DNA of 64,000 nt from DATLNF01 sp963765815 (GTDB lineage: Bacteria; Actinomycetota; Actinomycetes; BP-191), in NCBI GenBank assembly GCA_963765815.1, contig CAVXXT010000007.1, positions 62,001-126,000 on the forward strand. The letters are read 5' to 3'. The notes beneath the pieces were generated by a model, which was not told where the DNA came from, made no database searches, and saw nothing but the letters and a program-made list of their open reading frames with translations. A program made the position numbers and the translations under genes. Shown here one piece after another: positions 34,900-45,400 of this stretch (position 1 is the stretch's first letter; each line of letters opens with the position of its first letter).

Positions 34900-37092
34900 T
34901 CAACGGCCGACGAGACGGCGGACGGTGTCGACGAGCTGGGCCTGGTCGAAGTCCTGCTTGAACAGGTAGGCGCTGGCTCCCGCATCGAGTCCGGCGAGGC
35001 GGTCCTGCTCGTCGTCGCGCGACGTCATGATGACGACGGGGACCTCCTCCCAACCCTTGGTACGACGGATCGTGCGGGTCAGCGCGAAGCCGTCCATGCC
35101 CGGCATCTCCACGTCGCTGATGACGATGTCGGCCGGCTCGGCGCGCAGCCGCGACGCGCCGTCGAGGCCGTCGACCGCCGTCTCCACCTGATAGCCGGCG
35201 CCTTCGAGGATCACCCGCTCCAGCTCGCGTACGCCGATCGAGTCCTCGACCAGGAGCACCCGAGCCTTCGGCCGTCCGTCGGTCGCCGGCAGGCTCGCGG
35301 CCGCCGGCGCGGCCGAGCGACGCCCCAGGCCGAGGGCGCGCTCGGCGAGCTCGCGCAGGTCGAGCGAGCACCACGACGTTGCCGTCGCCGCCGATGGTCG
35401 CGCCCGCCACGCCGGGCACCCGGGCGAGGAAGGTGCCGAGGTCCTTGATGACCAGCTCCATCTCGCCTTCGAGCCGGTCGACCGACCAGGCGACCTGCCG
35501 GTCGCCGTGGCGTACGACGAGGGCAGCGCGCGGCGCGAGGTCGCCGGGCACCTCGAGCGCGTCGCCGAGGTCGAGCAGCGGCAGCGACTGGCCGTTGCGG
35601 GCGACGACCGGCATGCCGCCGACCTCGCCGAGGGCCGCGTCGCGGAGGCTGATCGACTCGACCACGCTCGTGATCGGGATGGCGAACCGCTCGCCGCCGA
35701 CCTCGGAGATCAGGCAGCGCATGACGCCGAGCGTCACCGGCAGGGTGAGCGTGAAGGTCGTGCCGGTGCCCGCGCCGGTGGTGATGTCGATGGACCCGCC
35801 GAGGTCGTCGACCGCCGTCTTCACCACGTCGAGTCCGACGCCACGGCCGGACGTCTCGGTGACCTGCGAGGCGGTGGAGAACTCCGGGGTGAACAGCACC
35901 GACAGCAGCGTCGTGCCGCTGGCCAGCGAGTCGGCGAGGCAGCAGACCGCGCTCGATCGCCTTGGACCGCAGCGCGTCCTCGTCGATGCCGGCGCCGTCG
36001 TCGGAGACCTCGATGACGACGTGACCGCCGGCGGTGCGCGCGGCCAGCCGGACGGTCGCCTGTGCCTGCTTGCCGGCGAGCACCCGAACGGCTCGGGCGT
36101 CTCGCAGCCGTGGTCGACCGCGTTGATGATCAGGTGCTTGAGCGCGTCGGCGATGCCGTCGAGCACCTGCTTGTCCAGCTCGACGGTCGTCGCCGACCAG
36201 CTCGAAGCGCGACGTCCTTGCCGTAGGACAGCGCGACGTCTCTCACGAGCCGGGGAAACGCCGCGACCACGCGGCGCAGGGGCACCATCGCCAGGCCCAT
36301 CGCGCCGTCGCGCACGAGTGCGATGCGGCCCAGCTGCGCCTCGATGAACTCGCGCAGGTTGCTGGTCGACCGCAGCGATCTGGTCGCTCAGGGCAGAGCA
36401 GGCGGTGCAGCGCGCAGTGCGGCCTGCTCGGGCAGCGCCTCGTCGCGGGACGCAGCTGCCGAAGCACCTGGGTCCAGCGGGAGTGCTCGCCGAGGAGGTC
36501 GCCGAGCAGCCTGCGACGTCTGCTCGACCCGCCGGGCGCCGAGGGCCGCCTCGCCGACGATGTCGATCAGGTCGTAGACCTTGCTGGCCGCGACGCGGAC
36601 CGAGTCGACCTGGTCGCGACCGCGCACCGGCACGTCGACGTCGTCGGCGTCGTCGTCGTCAGCGGCGTGCGCCGCGGGCAGCACGGGCACGTCGACGGGG
36701 TCGTCACCGGCGATGCCGGACTGCAGCGCGGCGACGACCGGCTCGAGCGAGGTCACGTCGAGCGGAGCCGCGGCGCCGGGCATGCAGCGTCCGACCGCGT
36801 CGCAGGAGGCGAGCAGCAGGTCGATGAGGTCGGGGCGAACCTTGAGCCGGCCGTCGCGCACCGCTCCGAGCAGGTCCTCCATGAGGTGCGCGACGCTGAC
36901 CACGTGGTCGAGGCCGAGCATCTTGGCGGAGCCCTTGACGGTGTGCGCGTCGCGGAACAGCCCGGCGACGACCTCCCGGGCGCGCGGGTGCGACTCGAGG
37001 GAGAGCAGGCCGGTCGCCAACGAGGCGAGCCGCTCCTCGACCTCCGCGCGGAAGGTCGCCACCAGCTCCGGGTCGTCACCCCACGCGGACAT
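34900..37092 (-). pseudogene. cheA: CheA-type histidine kinase with C-terminal receiver (CheA-REC), many frameshifts
   Basis: The N-terminal HPt domain contains LFRDAHTVKGSAKMLG with the phosphorylated His. A dimerisation/ATPase region follows with KHLIINAVDHGCETPE, SDDGAGIDED and GRGVGLDVVKTAVDDLGG, then a CheW-like domain (RCLISEVGGERFAIP) and a receiver at the end (VISDVEMPGMDGFALT). About ten small frameshifts lie near 35366, 35945, 36085 and 36130-36510. Domain sequence continues through all of them, so the gene was intact until recently or the sequence has errors. The receiver-fused layout resembles FrzE/WspE kinases rather than classical flagellar CheA. Confidence 0.8.
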
Positions 37093-37104
37093 GGCCCAGG
37101 CCTC

Positions 37105-38685
37105 TCAGGCGACCTTGAACTGCGCGATGGAGGCGCGCAGCTCGGCGGCGAGGACGTTGAGCTGTGCGGCGGCGGCAGCGGCCTGCTTGGAGCCGACGGC
37201 GTACTGCCGGGACACGTCGGACTGACCTGGTTCATCGCCGCCACGACCTGATCCGACGCGGAGCGCTGCTGCTGGGTCGCGATGGAGATCTCCTTCGCCG
37301 CCGTCGTCGTCTCGTCCACCATCCCGGAGATCCGCTCCAGCGCCTCCACGACACCCCGCGCCAGAGACGTACCCGCCTTGACCTCCTTCGCACCCTCCTC
37401 CGATCGCGATGATCGTGGAGTTCGTCTCCGACTGGATCTCCCCGATGATCCCCTGGATGTCCTTCGTCGCCGTCATCGAGCGCTCCGCCAGCTTGCGCAC
37501 CTCCGACGCGACCACCGCGAAGCCACGGCCGTGCTCACCCGCCCGCGCCGCCTCGATCGCCGCGTTCAGCGCCAGCAGGTTGGTCTGGTCCGCCAGGTCA
37601 TCGATCACATCGAGGATCCGGCCGATCTCGTGGCTCTTCTCCCCCAGCGACAGCGCCCGCGACGCGATCTGCTCCACCCGGTACGGAGATCTGGTCCATC
37701 GAGTCCACGCTCGCGCCGACCGCCTCGCGGCCCTGCTCGGCGTAACGCAGCGTCTCCGCCGCGTACCGGGCGACCGCCTCCGCCGTGTCCGCGATCTGCG
37801 CCGCCGTCGCCGCCAGCTCCTCGATCGTCGACGTCGTCTCGGTCACGGCGCTGGACTGCTCCGTCGCCGACACCGCGTGCTCCTCCGCCGTCGCCAGCAG
37901 CTCCCCGGCGCTCGCGCGATCTGCTCACCACCCGAGCGGATCTGCGCGACGAGCTGGCGCAGGTTGCCCAGCGTGTGGCTGAACGACGACGAGAGCATCG
38001 AGATCGGGCGCGCGTAGTCGCGCTCGCCCGGCGTCAGCTCGTCGGCCTTGCTCACCAGGTCGACCGCGAGGTCGCCGCGGGCGGCTTGCTCGAGCAGCTG
38101 GGAGAGGTCGGAGACCCGCGAGTGCAGGATGTCCCGCTCGGCCTTCGCCTCCTTGCGCATCTTCCACACCGCGCTGGACAGACTCGAGTTGAACCACGCG
38201 GCGGCCGGGAAGATCGGCGCCACGATGACCAGGGCACCCAGCGCGTCCTTGTCCAGCTCGCCGGCGAACGCCGTCGCGCCGACGACGCCGAGGGACGCGA
38301 CGACGCCGAAGGTGATCGACTGCGCCGTCTTCATCGACACCGCGGCGAACAGCACGATCGGCAGGTAGAGCAGCCAGAAGGGGCCCTTCACGCCGCCGGT
38401 GAAGCCGAGGTTGGCGGTGATGAACATGACGTCACCAGCGAGCAGCACGATGCGCCACGCGTTGATGTGCCGCTGCACCGAGGGGACCTGAGCCTGGAGA
38501 GCGGGCAGGAGGGTGAGGAAGACCGCGTTGACCGCGCCGAAGCCGGCGCAGACGTAGACCGCGGAGAGGTTGACCTCCACCTGGCCACCGAGCCGGTCGA
38601 TCACCGTTGCCGCGACGACCGCCAGGACCAGCGAGCCCCACGTCGCGACCGCGGCGACGCGGGCGAGTCTCTTCGAGAAGTCCAC
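37105..38685 (-). pseudogene. Methyl-accepting chemotaxis-like receptor, four frameshifts
   Basis: The gene encodes about 527 residues: six predicted membrane segments in the N-terminal third (VAAVATWGSLVLAVVAATVI to ALGALVIVAPIFPAA) with no large external sensor domain, a HAMP-like linker, and the MCP signalling domain with ILDVIDDLADQTNLLALNAA and ASEVRKLAERS. Frameshifts occur near 37912, 37683, 37404 and 37222, each fixed by one base. The receptor has a membrane-embedded sensor and would signal to CheA via CheW. A GTG at 38685 is the likely start. Confidence 0.8.
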
Positions 38686-38701
38686 TTCTAGTGCGCGCCC
38701 T

Positions 38702-39154
38702 TCATCCAGTGCGTCGTACGGCGCCGAAGCGGTGCCGCAGTGCGAAGACCGCTCCGGCGTCGATGACGCCGACCGGCCCTTCCGAGTCGGTGATCTGCCC
38801 CTCGAGCAGCGCGCCGGCTTCCGCGGGGAGCGTGAGCAGTGGCGGCTCGAGCTCGTCCGGGTCGACCGTGAGAACACCTTCGACGCGCTCCGCGATCAGC
38901 CCTACCGACACCGGCGGACGCGTGAGCACGACCAGCCGGCTGGTGCCGTCGCCCCGGCCAGCCTGACTCGTCAGCCCGAGCAGCACGTGCAGGTCCAGCA
39001 CGCCGAGGATTCGGCCCCGCCAGTTGGCGACCCCCGCCACCCAGCTCGGGGTGCCGGGCACGCGGGTGAGCCCCGGCATCCGGCCGACCTCCGCCACCAC
39101 GTCCATGGGCAGCGCGAAGCGGCCTCCGCCCAGGCGGACGACGACATGGCTCAT
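38702..39154 (-). CDS. cheW: CheW-like coupling protein
   Basis: A 150-residue CheW-domain protein (MSHVVVRLGGGRFALPMDV, GVANWRGRILGVLDLHVLL). CheW links receptor signalling domains to CheA. It is the first gene of the CheW-MCP-CheA-REC-GAF operon, 16 bases before the MCP. The sequence is intact, unlike the next three genes. Confidence 0.9.
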   Translation of the reverse strand: MSHVVVRLGGGRFALPMDVVAEVGRMPGLTRVPGTPSWVAGVANWRGRILGVLDLHVLLGLTSQAGRGDGTSRLVVLTRPPVSVGLIAERVEGVLTVDPDELEPPLLTLPAEAGALLEGQITDSEGPVGVIDAGAVFALRHRFGAVRRTG

Positions 39155-39220
39155 GCGAGGTGCATCGGCATCTGGGGGCGAGGCTTGAACCCGAGCCGAG
39201 CGCGCGCTGGGCCAGATGGC

Positions 39221-39625
39221 TCAGCCCGCGAGGTCGTCATCGGCCAGGTCGTCGGCGGGTACGGCGGGACGCGGGGCCGGGCGACGGCCGATCGCGACCG
39301 CCCACGCCATCGCCCCGAGGAGGAGGAACGCGAGCGAGGCCGCCTCGTTGGTGAGCACGACGTCGCCCTCGCGTTGGCCGCTCGCCAGGCCCAGGGCGAC
39401 CACGAGCCACACGACGGCCGGTACGACGGCCCCCGACGTCGACCCGGTGAGCCGACGGCCGAGTGCCCCGAGCCCGACGTTGCCGACGACCGCGATGACG
39501 ACGCCGAGCGAGACCCACGTGATCGGCGTGGTCGGCACCAGGAAAGCGCCGAACACCGCGAACAGGAACGCGAGGAACGCCACCATCGTCAAGGCGGCGA
39601 GCCTGCTCGCCCGGCTCAGCGACAC
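39221..39625 (-). CDS. DUF6113 membrane protein
   Basis: A 134-residue protein with about four hydrophobic helices (TMVAFLAFLFAVFGAFLV; WVSLGVVIAVVGNVGLG). It belongs by context and appearance to the DUF6113 family, found next to mshB in actinobacteria (Rv1171-like). Function unknown. The GTG start at 39625 lies seven bases after the mshB stop. Confidence 0.75.
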   Translation of the reverse strand: MSLSRASRLAALTMVAFLAFLFAVFGAFLVPTTPITWVSLGVVIAVVGNVGLGALGRRLTGSTSGAVVPAVVWLVVALGLASGQREGDVVLTNEAASLAFLLLGAMAWAVAIGRRPAPRPAVPADDLADDDLAG

Positions 39626-39632
39626 GGCCGCC

Positions 39633-40511
39633 CTACAGCCCCGAGAACAGGTCGTCCTCGCGGCCGTCGGGACCGACGGCAGGCCCCCGCTCACCGCGGA
39701 GGAGGATGAAGTGCTCGACGCCGAACGCCTGCTGCGCGACATTGTCGGCGAGCGCGAAGAACGGCCCGTCGACCGAGATCTGCGTGCGGTGCGCGCGCAT
39801 CGCCTCGGTCTTGCGCCGGTAGTCCTCGTCCGAGCCACGGACCTCGGTGGTGACAACGGCGTCCTCGACGCCGAACGGCAGGTCGTCGACCGACTCGACG
39901 CCGGCGAAGAAGCCGGGCTCGGCGCTGTTCCTGAACGCCTCGATGCCCGCCTGCAGCAGCGACTTGGGCACAGCGCCGGCGTACACCTTGCTCACCGTCC
40001 ACGGCTCGCCGAGGCCCGGGTACGCCGAGGCGTCGGCAGCGGCGTCGACGGCGCGCATCGTCACCCGGTGCGCCTGGATGTGGTCCGGGTGACCGTAGCC
40101 GCCGTTGTCGTCGTAGGTGACGACGACCTGCGGGCGGATCTCGCGGATCACCGAGACGAGCTCGCCGGTCGCGACGTCGAGGTCAGCGCGCCAGAAGCAG
40201 TCCGGCCGGTCGTTCTCGGGTGTGCCCATCATCCCGCTGTCGGTGTGGGTGCCGAGGAAGCGGTGATCCGCCACGCCGAGCGCCGCGCACGCCGCAGCCA
40301 GCTCTCGTTCGCGCTCTGCCCCAAGGGCTGCGCCGGTGCCGAGGTGAGCCATGTCGGCGACGACGATCTCGCCCTGCTCGCCTCGGGTGCAGGTGACGAG
40401 CGTGATGTGCACCCCCGCGGCGGCGTACCGGGCCATCGTCACGCCGGTGCCGATCGACTCGTCGTCGGGGTGGGCGTGCACGAGGAGCAGGCGGCGGTCG
40501 GCGGAGGGCAT
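39633..40511 (-). CDS. mshB: Mycothiol biosynthesis deacetylase MshB
   Basis: The 292-residue protein has the zinc-deacetylase motif HAHPDDES at its N-terminus and GYGHPDHIQAHR later. MshB removes acetate from GlcNAc-inositol in the synthesis of mycothiol, the actinobacterial thiol. The internal TPENDRPDCFWRADLD segment is typical. The ATG at 40511 is chosen; longer frames extend into the next gene. Confidence 0.93.
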   Translation of the reverse strand: MPSADRRLLLVHAHPDDESIGTGVTMARYAAAGVHITLVTCTRGEQGEIVVADMAHLGTGAALGAERERELAAACAALGVADHRFLGTHTDSGMMGTPENDRPDCFWRADLDVATGELVSVIREIRPQVVVTYDDNGGYGHPDHIQAHRVTMRAVDAAADASAYPGLGEPWTVSKVYAGAVPKSLLQAGIEAFRNSAEPGFFAGVESVDDLPFGVEDAVVTTEVRGSDEDYRRKTEAMRAHRTQISVDGPFFALADNVAQQAFGVEHFILLRGERGPAVGPDGREDDLFSGL

Positions 40512-40522
40512 GACCGCAGATC

Positions 40523-41305
40523 CTATGTGGCGGATGCCCCGCTCGAGGGCGCGAACTCCTGGCTCAGCACCCGCAGCCGCTCGCCCTCGGGGAGCGGCGC
40601 CATCCGGCTCCGGAAGTCGACCGGGCCGACCTGCCAGACCGCGAACACCTCGGCGAAGTCGCCGGCCGGGGTCTCGAAGTCGCTGCAGCCGTTGCAGCCG
40701 GACCACCGCGTCATCCGGTCGATGCCGCGCAGCTCGAGCCATCGGTTGTGCGACTCGCGCGTGCTGTTGGTGAAGTCGTAGGCGTGGCCGATCTCGTGCG
40801 CGATCGTGAACGCGAGCGCCCGCAGCGACTGGTTGCGCCGCACGAAGATGTAGATGTGCTTCTCCGGCTCATAGGCGAGCCCGAGCAGCCCGGGCCGGGC
40901 CTCGTGGAAGCTGATGTCCCAGCCGAGATCACGCCAGGGGTAGGAGATCAGCGCCAGCGCGGTGTAGCCGCGCCGTGCCTCCCACCCGGGGCGGTACTCG
41001 CCGGCCCGCGAACGTGACGCGGCGCGCGCGCGGCTGGTCGGCCCCTGCACTGCCGGTTGCGCCGCCGGCGCGACCGGGGCGACCCGAGCCTTCGTCGTGA
41101 CCGTCGCGACCGGTCCCGGCGGCGGCAGCAGGACCGACTCGGCGCCGGACAGTGAAGGTCGCTGTTCCGTCAGGATCGCGGGCATCCGGGACGCGACCGC
41201 GGACTCGCCCGAAGGCGGACCCGGCAGGGCCGCGACGGGGAGCGACAAGGTCAGCAGGACGAGCGCGGGGACGAACAGGCGGCGTGCCGTTGTCTGGGGC
41301 AGCAA
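40523..41305 (-). CDS. Exported protein with HExxH metalloprotease-like motif
   Basis: A 260-residue protein with a signal peptide (RLFVPALVLLTLSLPVAALPG), a disordered Pro/Ala/Arg-rich linker and a C-terminal domain with FTIAHEIGHAYDF, a classic HExxH zinc site, and several cysteines (SGCNGCSDFE). It could be a secreted zinc protease or a domain related to one; no other motif is visible. The start is probably TTG at 41305 with GAGAGG upstream. It is 12 bases upstream of mshB. Confidence 0.75.
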   Translation of the reverse strand: MLPQTTARRLFVPALVLLTLSLPVAALPGPPSGESAVASRMPAILTEQRPSLSGAESVLLPPPGPVATVTTKARVAPVAPAAQPAVQGPTSRARAASRSRAGEYRPGWEARRGYTALALISYPWRDLGWDISFHEARPGLLGLAYEPEKHIYIFVRRNQSLRALAFTIAHEIGHAYDFTNSTRESHNRWLELRGIDRMTRWSGCNGCSDFETPAGDFAEVFAVWQVGPVDFRSRMAPLPEGERLRVLSQEFAPSSGASAT

Positions 41306-41420
41306 CCGATGGCCTCTCGGAGCACTGACAAGGGGGATGGCACCTGTCTACAGGCCGACAAGAGGTGTGGATAGGTCCAAAAGGTCGAAACCGGACGCGG
41401 CCGTTGGCCAACGGGACGAA

Positions 41421-41711
41421 TCAGGCGCGGGAGCCGAAGTCCCACTCAGGGAGGGCGTCGACCGCCCGGTCGGCGAAGTCACGCAGCAGCTGCGCCGTGC
41501 GACGGTCACGCGAGCGGTGCTCCTGGGCGTCTGACGTCGCACCGGCCAGGCCGAGCGGGCCGAGCGGCTCGGTCAGCACACAGGCCAGCTGGCTGGGGAG
41601 CTGGGCGAGCAGGGCGCGGCGGTGCTCGTCAGCCCCCTCGGGGCGCGTGAGGGTCGACACCTCCTCGACGTGCCCGTCGACCGGGTCGGCGTCTCGCGTG
41701 CTTCTGGCCAT
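41421..41711 (-). CDS. Hypothetical small protein
   Basis: A 96-residue acidic protein of unknown function from an ATG with AGGA upstream (MARSTRDADPVDGHV...). It is Ala/Arg/Leu-rich and shows no recognisable motif. It lies between the zinc-protease-like gene and an anti-sigma-like ATPase gene. Coding status is uncertain; an upstream extension would add 48 unconvincing residues. Confidence 0.35.
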   Translation of the reverse strand: MARSTRDADPVDGHVEEVSTLTRPEGADEHRRALLAQLPSQLACVLTEPLGPLGLAGATSDAQEHRSRDRRTAQLLRDFADRAVDALPEWDFGSRA

Positions 41712-41821
41712 CGGTCCTCGCTCTGCCACGCGCCAGCTGGATGGCGCATCACCGAACACATCGACCCGAACCGGGCCGGCATTGATGCGCCGAACGGGGG
41801 ATTCGGCGGCAGCCGCCCGCC

Positions 41822-42226
41822 CTACTCCGCGGAATCGATGTCGAACCCCGCCCACACCACCTTGCCCTCGGATCCGGTGCGGGAGCCGGTGTCCGACGCG
41901 AGCTGCTCGACAATGGCCATGCCGCGGCCGGACTCGTCCTCGGGACGCGCGTCGAGGGCCCTCGGGCGCTGCGTGCTCCCGTCGCCGACGGCGATGCTCA
42001 CCCGGCCACGCGAGCGCCGTACCGTCATGCGCAACGGCGGCTTGCCGTGCTTGAACCCATTCGTGACCAGCTCGGACGTGGCGAGGAGCATCGGCTCCAC
42101 GAGCGCGGGCAGACGCCAGCCGGTCAGCAGGCGGCGCACCGTCCGCCGGGCGACCATCGGGGCGGTGGCGTCGTCGGGCAGGGGCACGCGCACGCGAGTC
42201 TGGGGGTCCGGCGCACGGGAAGTCAC
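41822..42226 (-). CDS. HATPase anti-sigma/regulatory kinase-like protein
   Basis: A 134-residue single-domain histidine-kinase-like ATPase, the size of RsbW-type anti-sigma factors. The N box is LVTNGFKHGKPP and the G boxes are VGDGS and GRGMAIVEQL. These bind partner proteins rather than phosphorylating histidine. The GTG at 42226 is my choice; an upstream ATG at 42391 would add about 55 poorly structured residues. Its partners are unknown. It is divergent from the cyclase/AAA gene. Confidence 0.65.
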   Translation of the reverse strand: MTSRAPDPQTRVRVPLPDDATAPMVARRTVRRLLTGWRLPALVEPMLLATSELVTNGFKHGKPPLRMTVRRSRGRVSIAVGDGSTQRPRALDARPEDESGRGMAIVEQLASDTGSRTGSEGKVVWAGFDIDSAE

Positions 42227-42398
42227 TCCGACGTCGTGCCCCCGTGCCGTCGGCACGTAACCCTCGACGCGGTGTGGTACGAGGGTCTGTCCTCGTCGCC
42301 GAAGCGACCGCCTCGCAGAGATTCGCGCCCCTGTCGGCCCGCTGACAGTCCCCACCGGGTGATCTTGAGAACCTGTCGCGATGTCCGGCATGTCGCGC

Positions 42399-42404
42399 TA
42401 GCGT
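42399..42404 (+). promoter_or_regulatory. -10 element TAGCGT before the cyclase/AAA gene
   Basis: TAGCGT lies about 48 bases before the ATG at 42452, which has AGGGGGA as its ribosome-binding site. This is the same -10 sequence as in three leaderless promoters of the window, but here with a normal leader. Confidence 0.4.
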
Positions 42405-42451
42405 GCATTCGCGCGCTCTGCGCTGCGCCGGCCGGAGGCAAGGGGGACCGG

Positions 42452-45400
42452 ATGAGCGCGACTGGCACGGTCACCGTGCTCTTCACCGACCTGGTCGGCT
42501 CGACCGAGCTGGCCGCACGGCTCGGCCGCGAGGCTGCGGAGGAGCATCGACGCAAGCACTTCGCGCTGCTCGCGGACGCCGCCGCCGAAGCCGGCGGCAC
42601 GATCGTGAAGAACCTCGGCGACGGCCTGATGGTCGTGTTCCACAGCGTCACGGCGGCGCTCGCCGCCGCAGTGGGGATGCAGCAGCGGACGCACCTGTCG
42701 GGCAGTCGCTCGGACTCCCCCGACCTGATCCGGGTGGGCATCAGCGTCGGCGAGGCGACGACGGAGGACGGCGACTGGTTCGGACCGCCGGTAGTCGAGG
42801 CGGCCCGCCTGTGCGCCGTTGCCCGCGGCGGCCAGGTCCTCGCGACGCACACGGTCGCGCTGCTCTCCTCCGGCGCGCCGTTCACGCTCATCCCGGCGGG
42901 CGCGTTCGATCTGAAAGGCATCGGCGACGGGGTGCCGGCGTACGAGCTGGCGTGGGAGCCGATGTCGGCCGAGGCCGCCGGAGCGACCCCGCTCCCGCCG
43001 AAGCTGGTCGCGACGTCGAGCTCGCGGTTCTTCGGGCGGTCCGCGGAGTCCGAGCAGCTCGAGCGGGCGTGGAAGGCGGCGTCGAACGGCGAGCAGCAGC
43101 TGGTGCTGATCAGCGGAGAGCCGGGCATGGGCAAGACGCGGCTCGCGACCGAGGTCGCGATGCGCGCGCACGCCGCCGGGGCGACGGTTCTCTACGGGCG
43201 CTGCGACCAGGAGCTCGGCGTGCCGTACCAGCCGTTCGTCGAGGCGCTCAGCCACTACGTCGAGGTCGGCCCGGCAGAGGTCCTCGACGCGCACGTCGCC
43301 GCGCATGGAGACCTGCTCGAGCCGCTCGCGCCGCGACTGCGACAACGGGTGTCTGCGCAGCGGACGACGGCACGCACCGACCCCGAGACCGAGCGCTACC
43401 TGCTCTTCGCGGCGGCCCGCGCGCTGCTCGTCGACGCCGCGCGGCACGCGCCTGTGGTGCTGTTCGTCGATGACCTGCACTGGGCGGACAAGCCGACCGT
43501 GCTGCTGTTGCGGCACATCGCGACGCTGATGGAGCCGACGGCTCTGCTCGTGATCGGGACCTACCGCAGCACCGACGTGTCCCGGACGCATCCGCTGGTC
43601 GAGGTGCTCACCGACCTGCGCCGCGAAGGCGGCGCGCAGCGGATCGAGCTCGACGGCCTCGACGGCCTGTCGGTCGTCTCGCTCTTCGAGGCGGCGGCCG
43701 GGCACGAGATGGACGAGTCGGGCGTGGCGCTCGCGATGGAGGTGCGCAGGGAGACCGGTGGCAGCCCGTTCTTCGTCAAGGAGATCCTGCGTCACCTCAC
43801 CGAGTCGAAGGCGCTGTTCCAGCAGGACGGCCGGTGGATCTACCGCGGCGACGTGACCTCCCTCGGGATCCCGCAGAGCGTGCGCGAGGTCGTCGAGCAC
43901 CGCGTCGACCGGCTCGGCCCGTTGGCGACGAAGGCACTCAGCGCAGCCAGCGTGGTCGGGCACGAGTTCGACCTCGACCTGGTCGCCGCGGTCATCGACG
44001 CCGACGAGGACGACCTGCTCGACGCCTTCGACGCGGCGGCGCTGGCGTCGGTGATCCGGGAGAGCGTCGACACTCCCGGACGTTTCAGCTTCGCGCACGC
44101 GCTGATCCAGCACACGCTGTACGACGAGCTCGGCGCGACGCGTCGGGCGCGGATCCACCGCCGGGTCGCCGAGTCACTCGAGCGGATGTGCGGCGACGAT
44201 CCGGGCGACCGGCTGGGCGAGCTCGCGCGGCACTGGATCAAGGCGACCGGAGTGGCCGCGGTCGACACGGCGGTGCACTACGCGCGGCGCACCGGCGAGC
44301 AGGCGCTCGCGCGGCTCGCTCCCAACGAGGCGGCCCGCTGGTTCGCCGAGGCACTGGAGATGGTCGACGCCGCCGAGGTCGACGACGTCGGCCGGCGATG
44401 CGCGCTGCTCGTGCAGCTCGGCGACGCCCAGCGGCAGGCCGGCGACCCGGCGTACCGCGAGACTCTGCTCAGCGCTACAGCGCTCTCACGCGACTGCGGC
44501 GATCCCGACTTGATGGTCCGCGCCGCGCTTGCGAACAACCGCGGCTTCGTGAGCAGCAACGGGGAGGTCGACCACGAGCGCGTCGCGGCAATCGAGGCGG
44601 CGCTCGCGGTGCAGTCGACGGAGGACAGCGTCGAACGCGCCCGGCTGCTGATGACGCTGGCTGCGGAGCTGACGTACGCCGGCGACTGGGACCGCCGCCG
44701 GGGCCTGACCGACGAGTCGCTCGCGATGGCCCAACGGGTCGGCGACCCGACGACGCTGGCCTACGCACTGACTGCCCGGTACACGGTGATCAACGTGCCC
44801 CACACGCTGGAGGAGCGTCTCGTCGAGACCGCCGAGAACCTCGAGCTGACGCAGTCCCTCGGCGACCCGGTCGCGCGGTTCTGGGCGCTGAACTTCCGGG
44901 CGAGCGCGGCGCTGGAGGCGGTCGACCTCGCGGAGGTGGATCGGTGCACGACGGAGGCGGTGCAGCTCGCCCATGGACTCGGCCAGCCGTTCCTGCGCTG
45001 GGTCGCCACGTGGGCGCAGTCCTGGCGGGCACTGCTCGCCGGCGACATCGACCAGGCCGAGGCGCTCGCGGACGCCGCAGCGGTGATCGCCAACGAGAGC
45101 GGGCAGCCCAACGCGCTGGCGATCTACGCCGGGCAGCTCTTCGCCGTACGCCGTGACCAAGGGCGGCTCGACGAGCTCGAGCCGCTGATCGAGGCGACGG
45201 TCGAGGACAACCCGGGCCTGCCCGGATTCCGGGCCGCTCTGCTGGCGATGTACTGCGACCTCGACCGGCACGACGAGGCTCGCCCGATCTTCCAGCAGGA
45301 GGTCGACCGCGGCTTCGCGGACCTGATGTACGACCCGGTCTGGTCCACCGGGCTGTCGCTCTTCGCCGACGTGTGCGGCGCGCTGCGCCACCACGACGGC

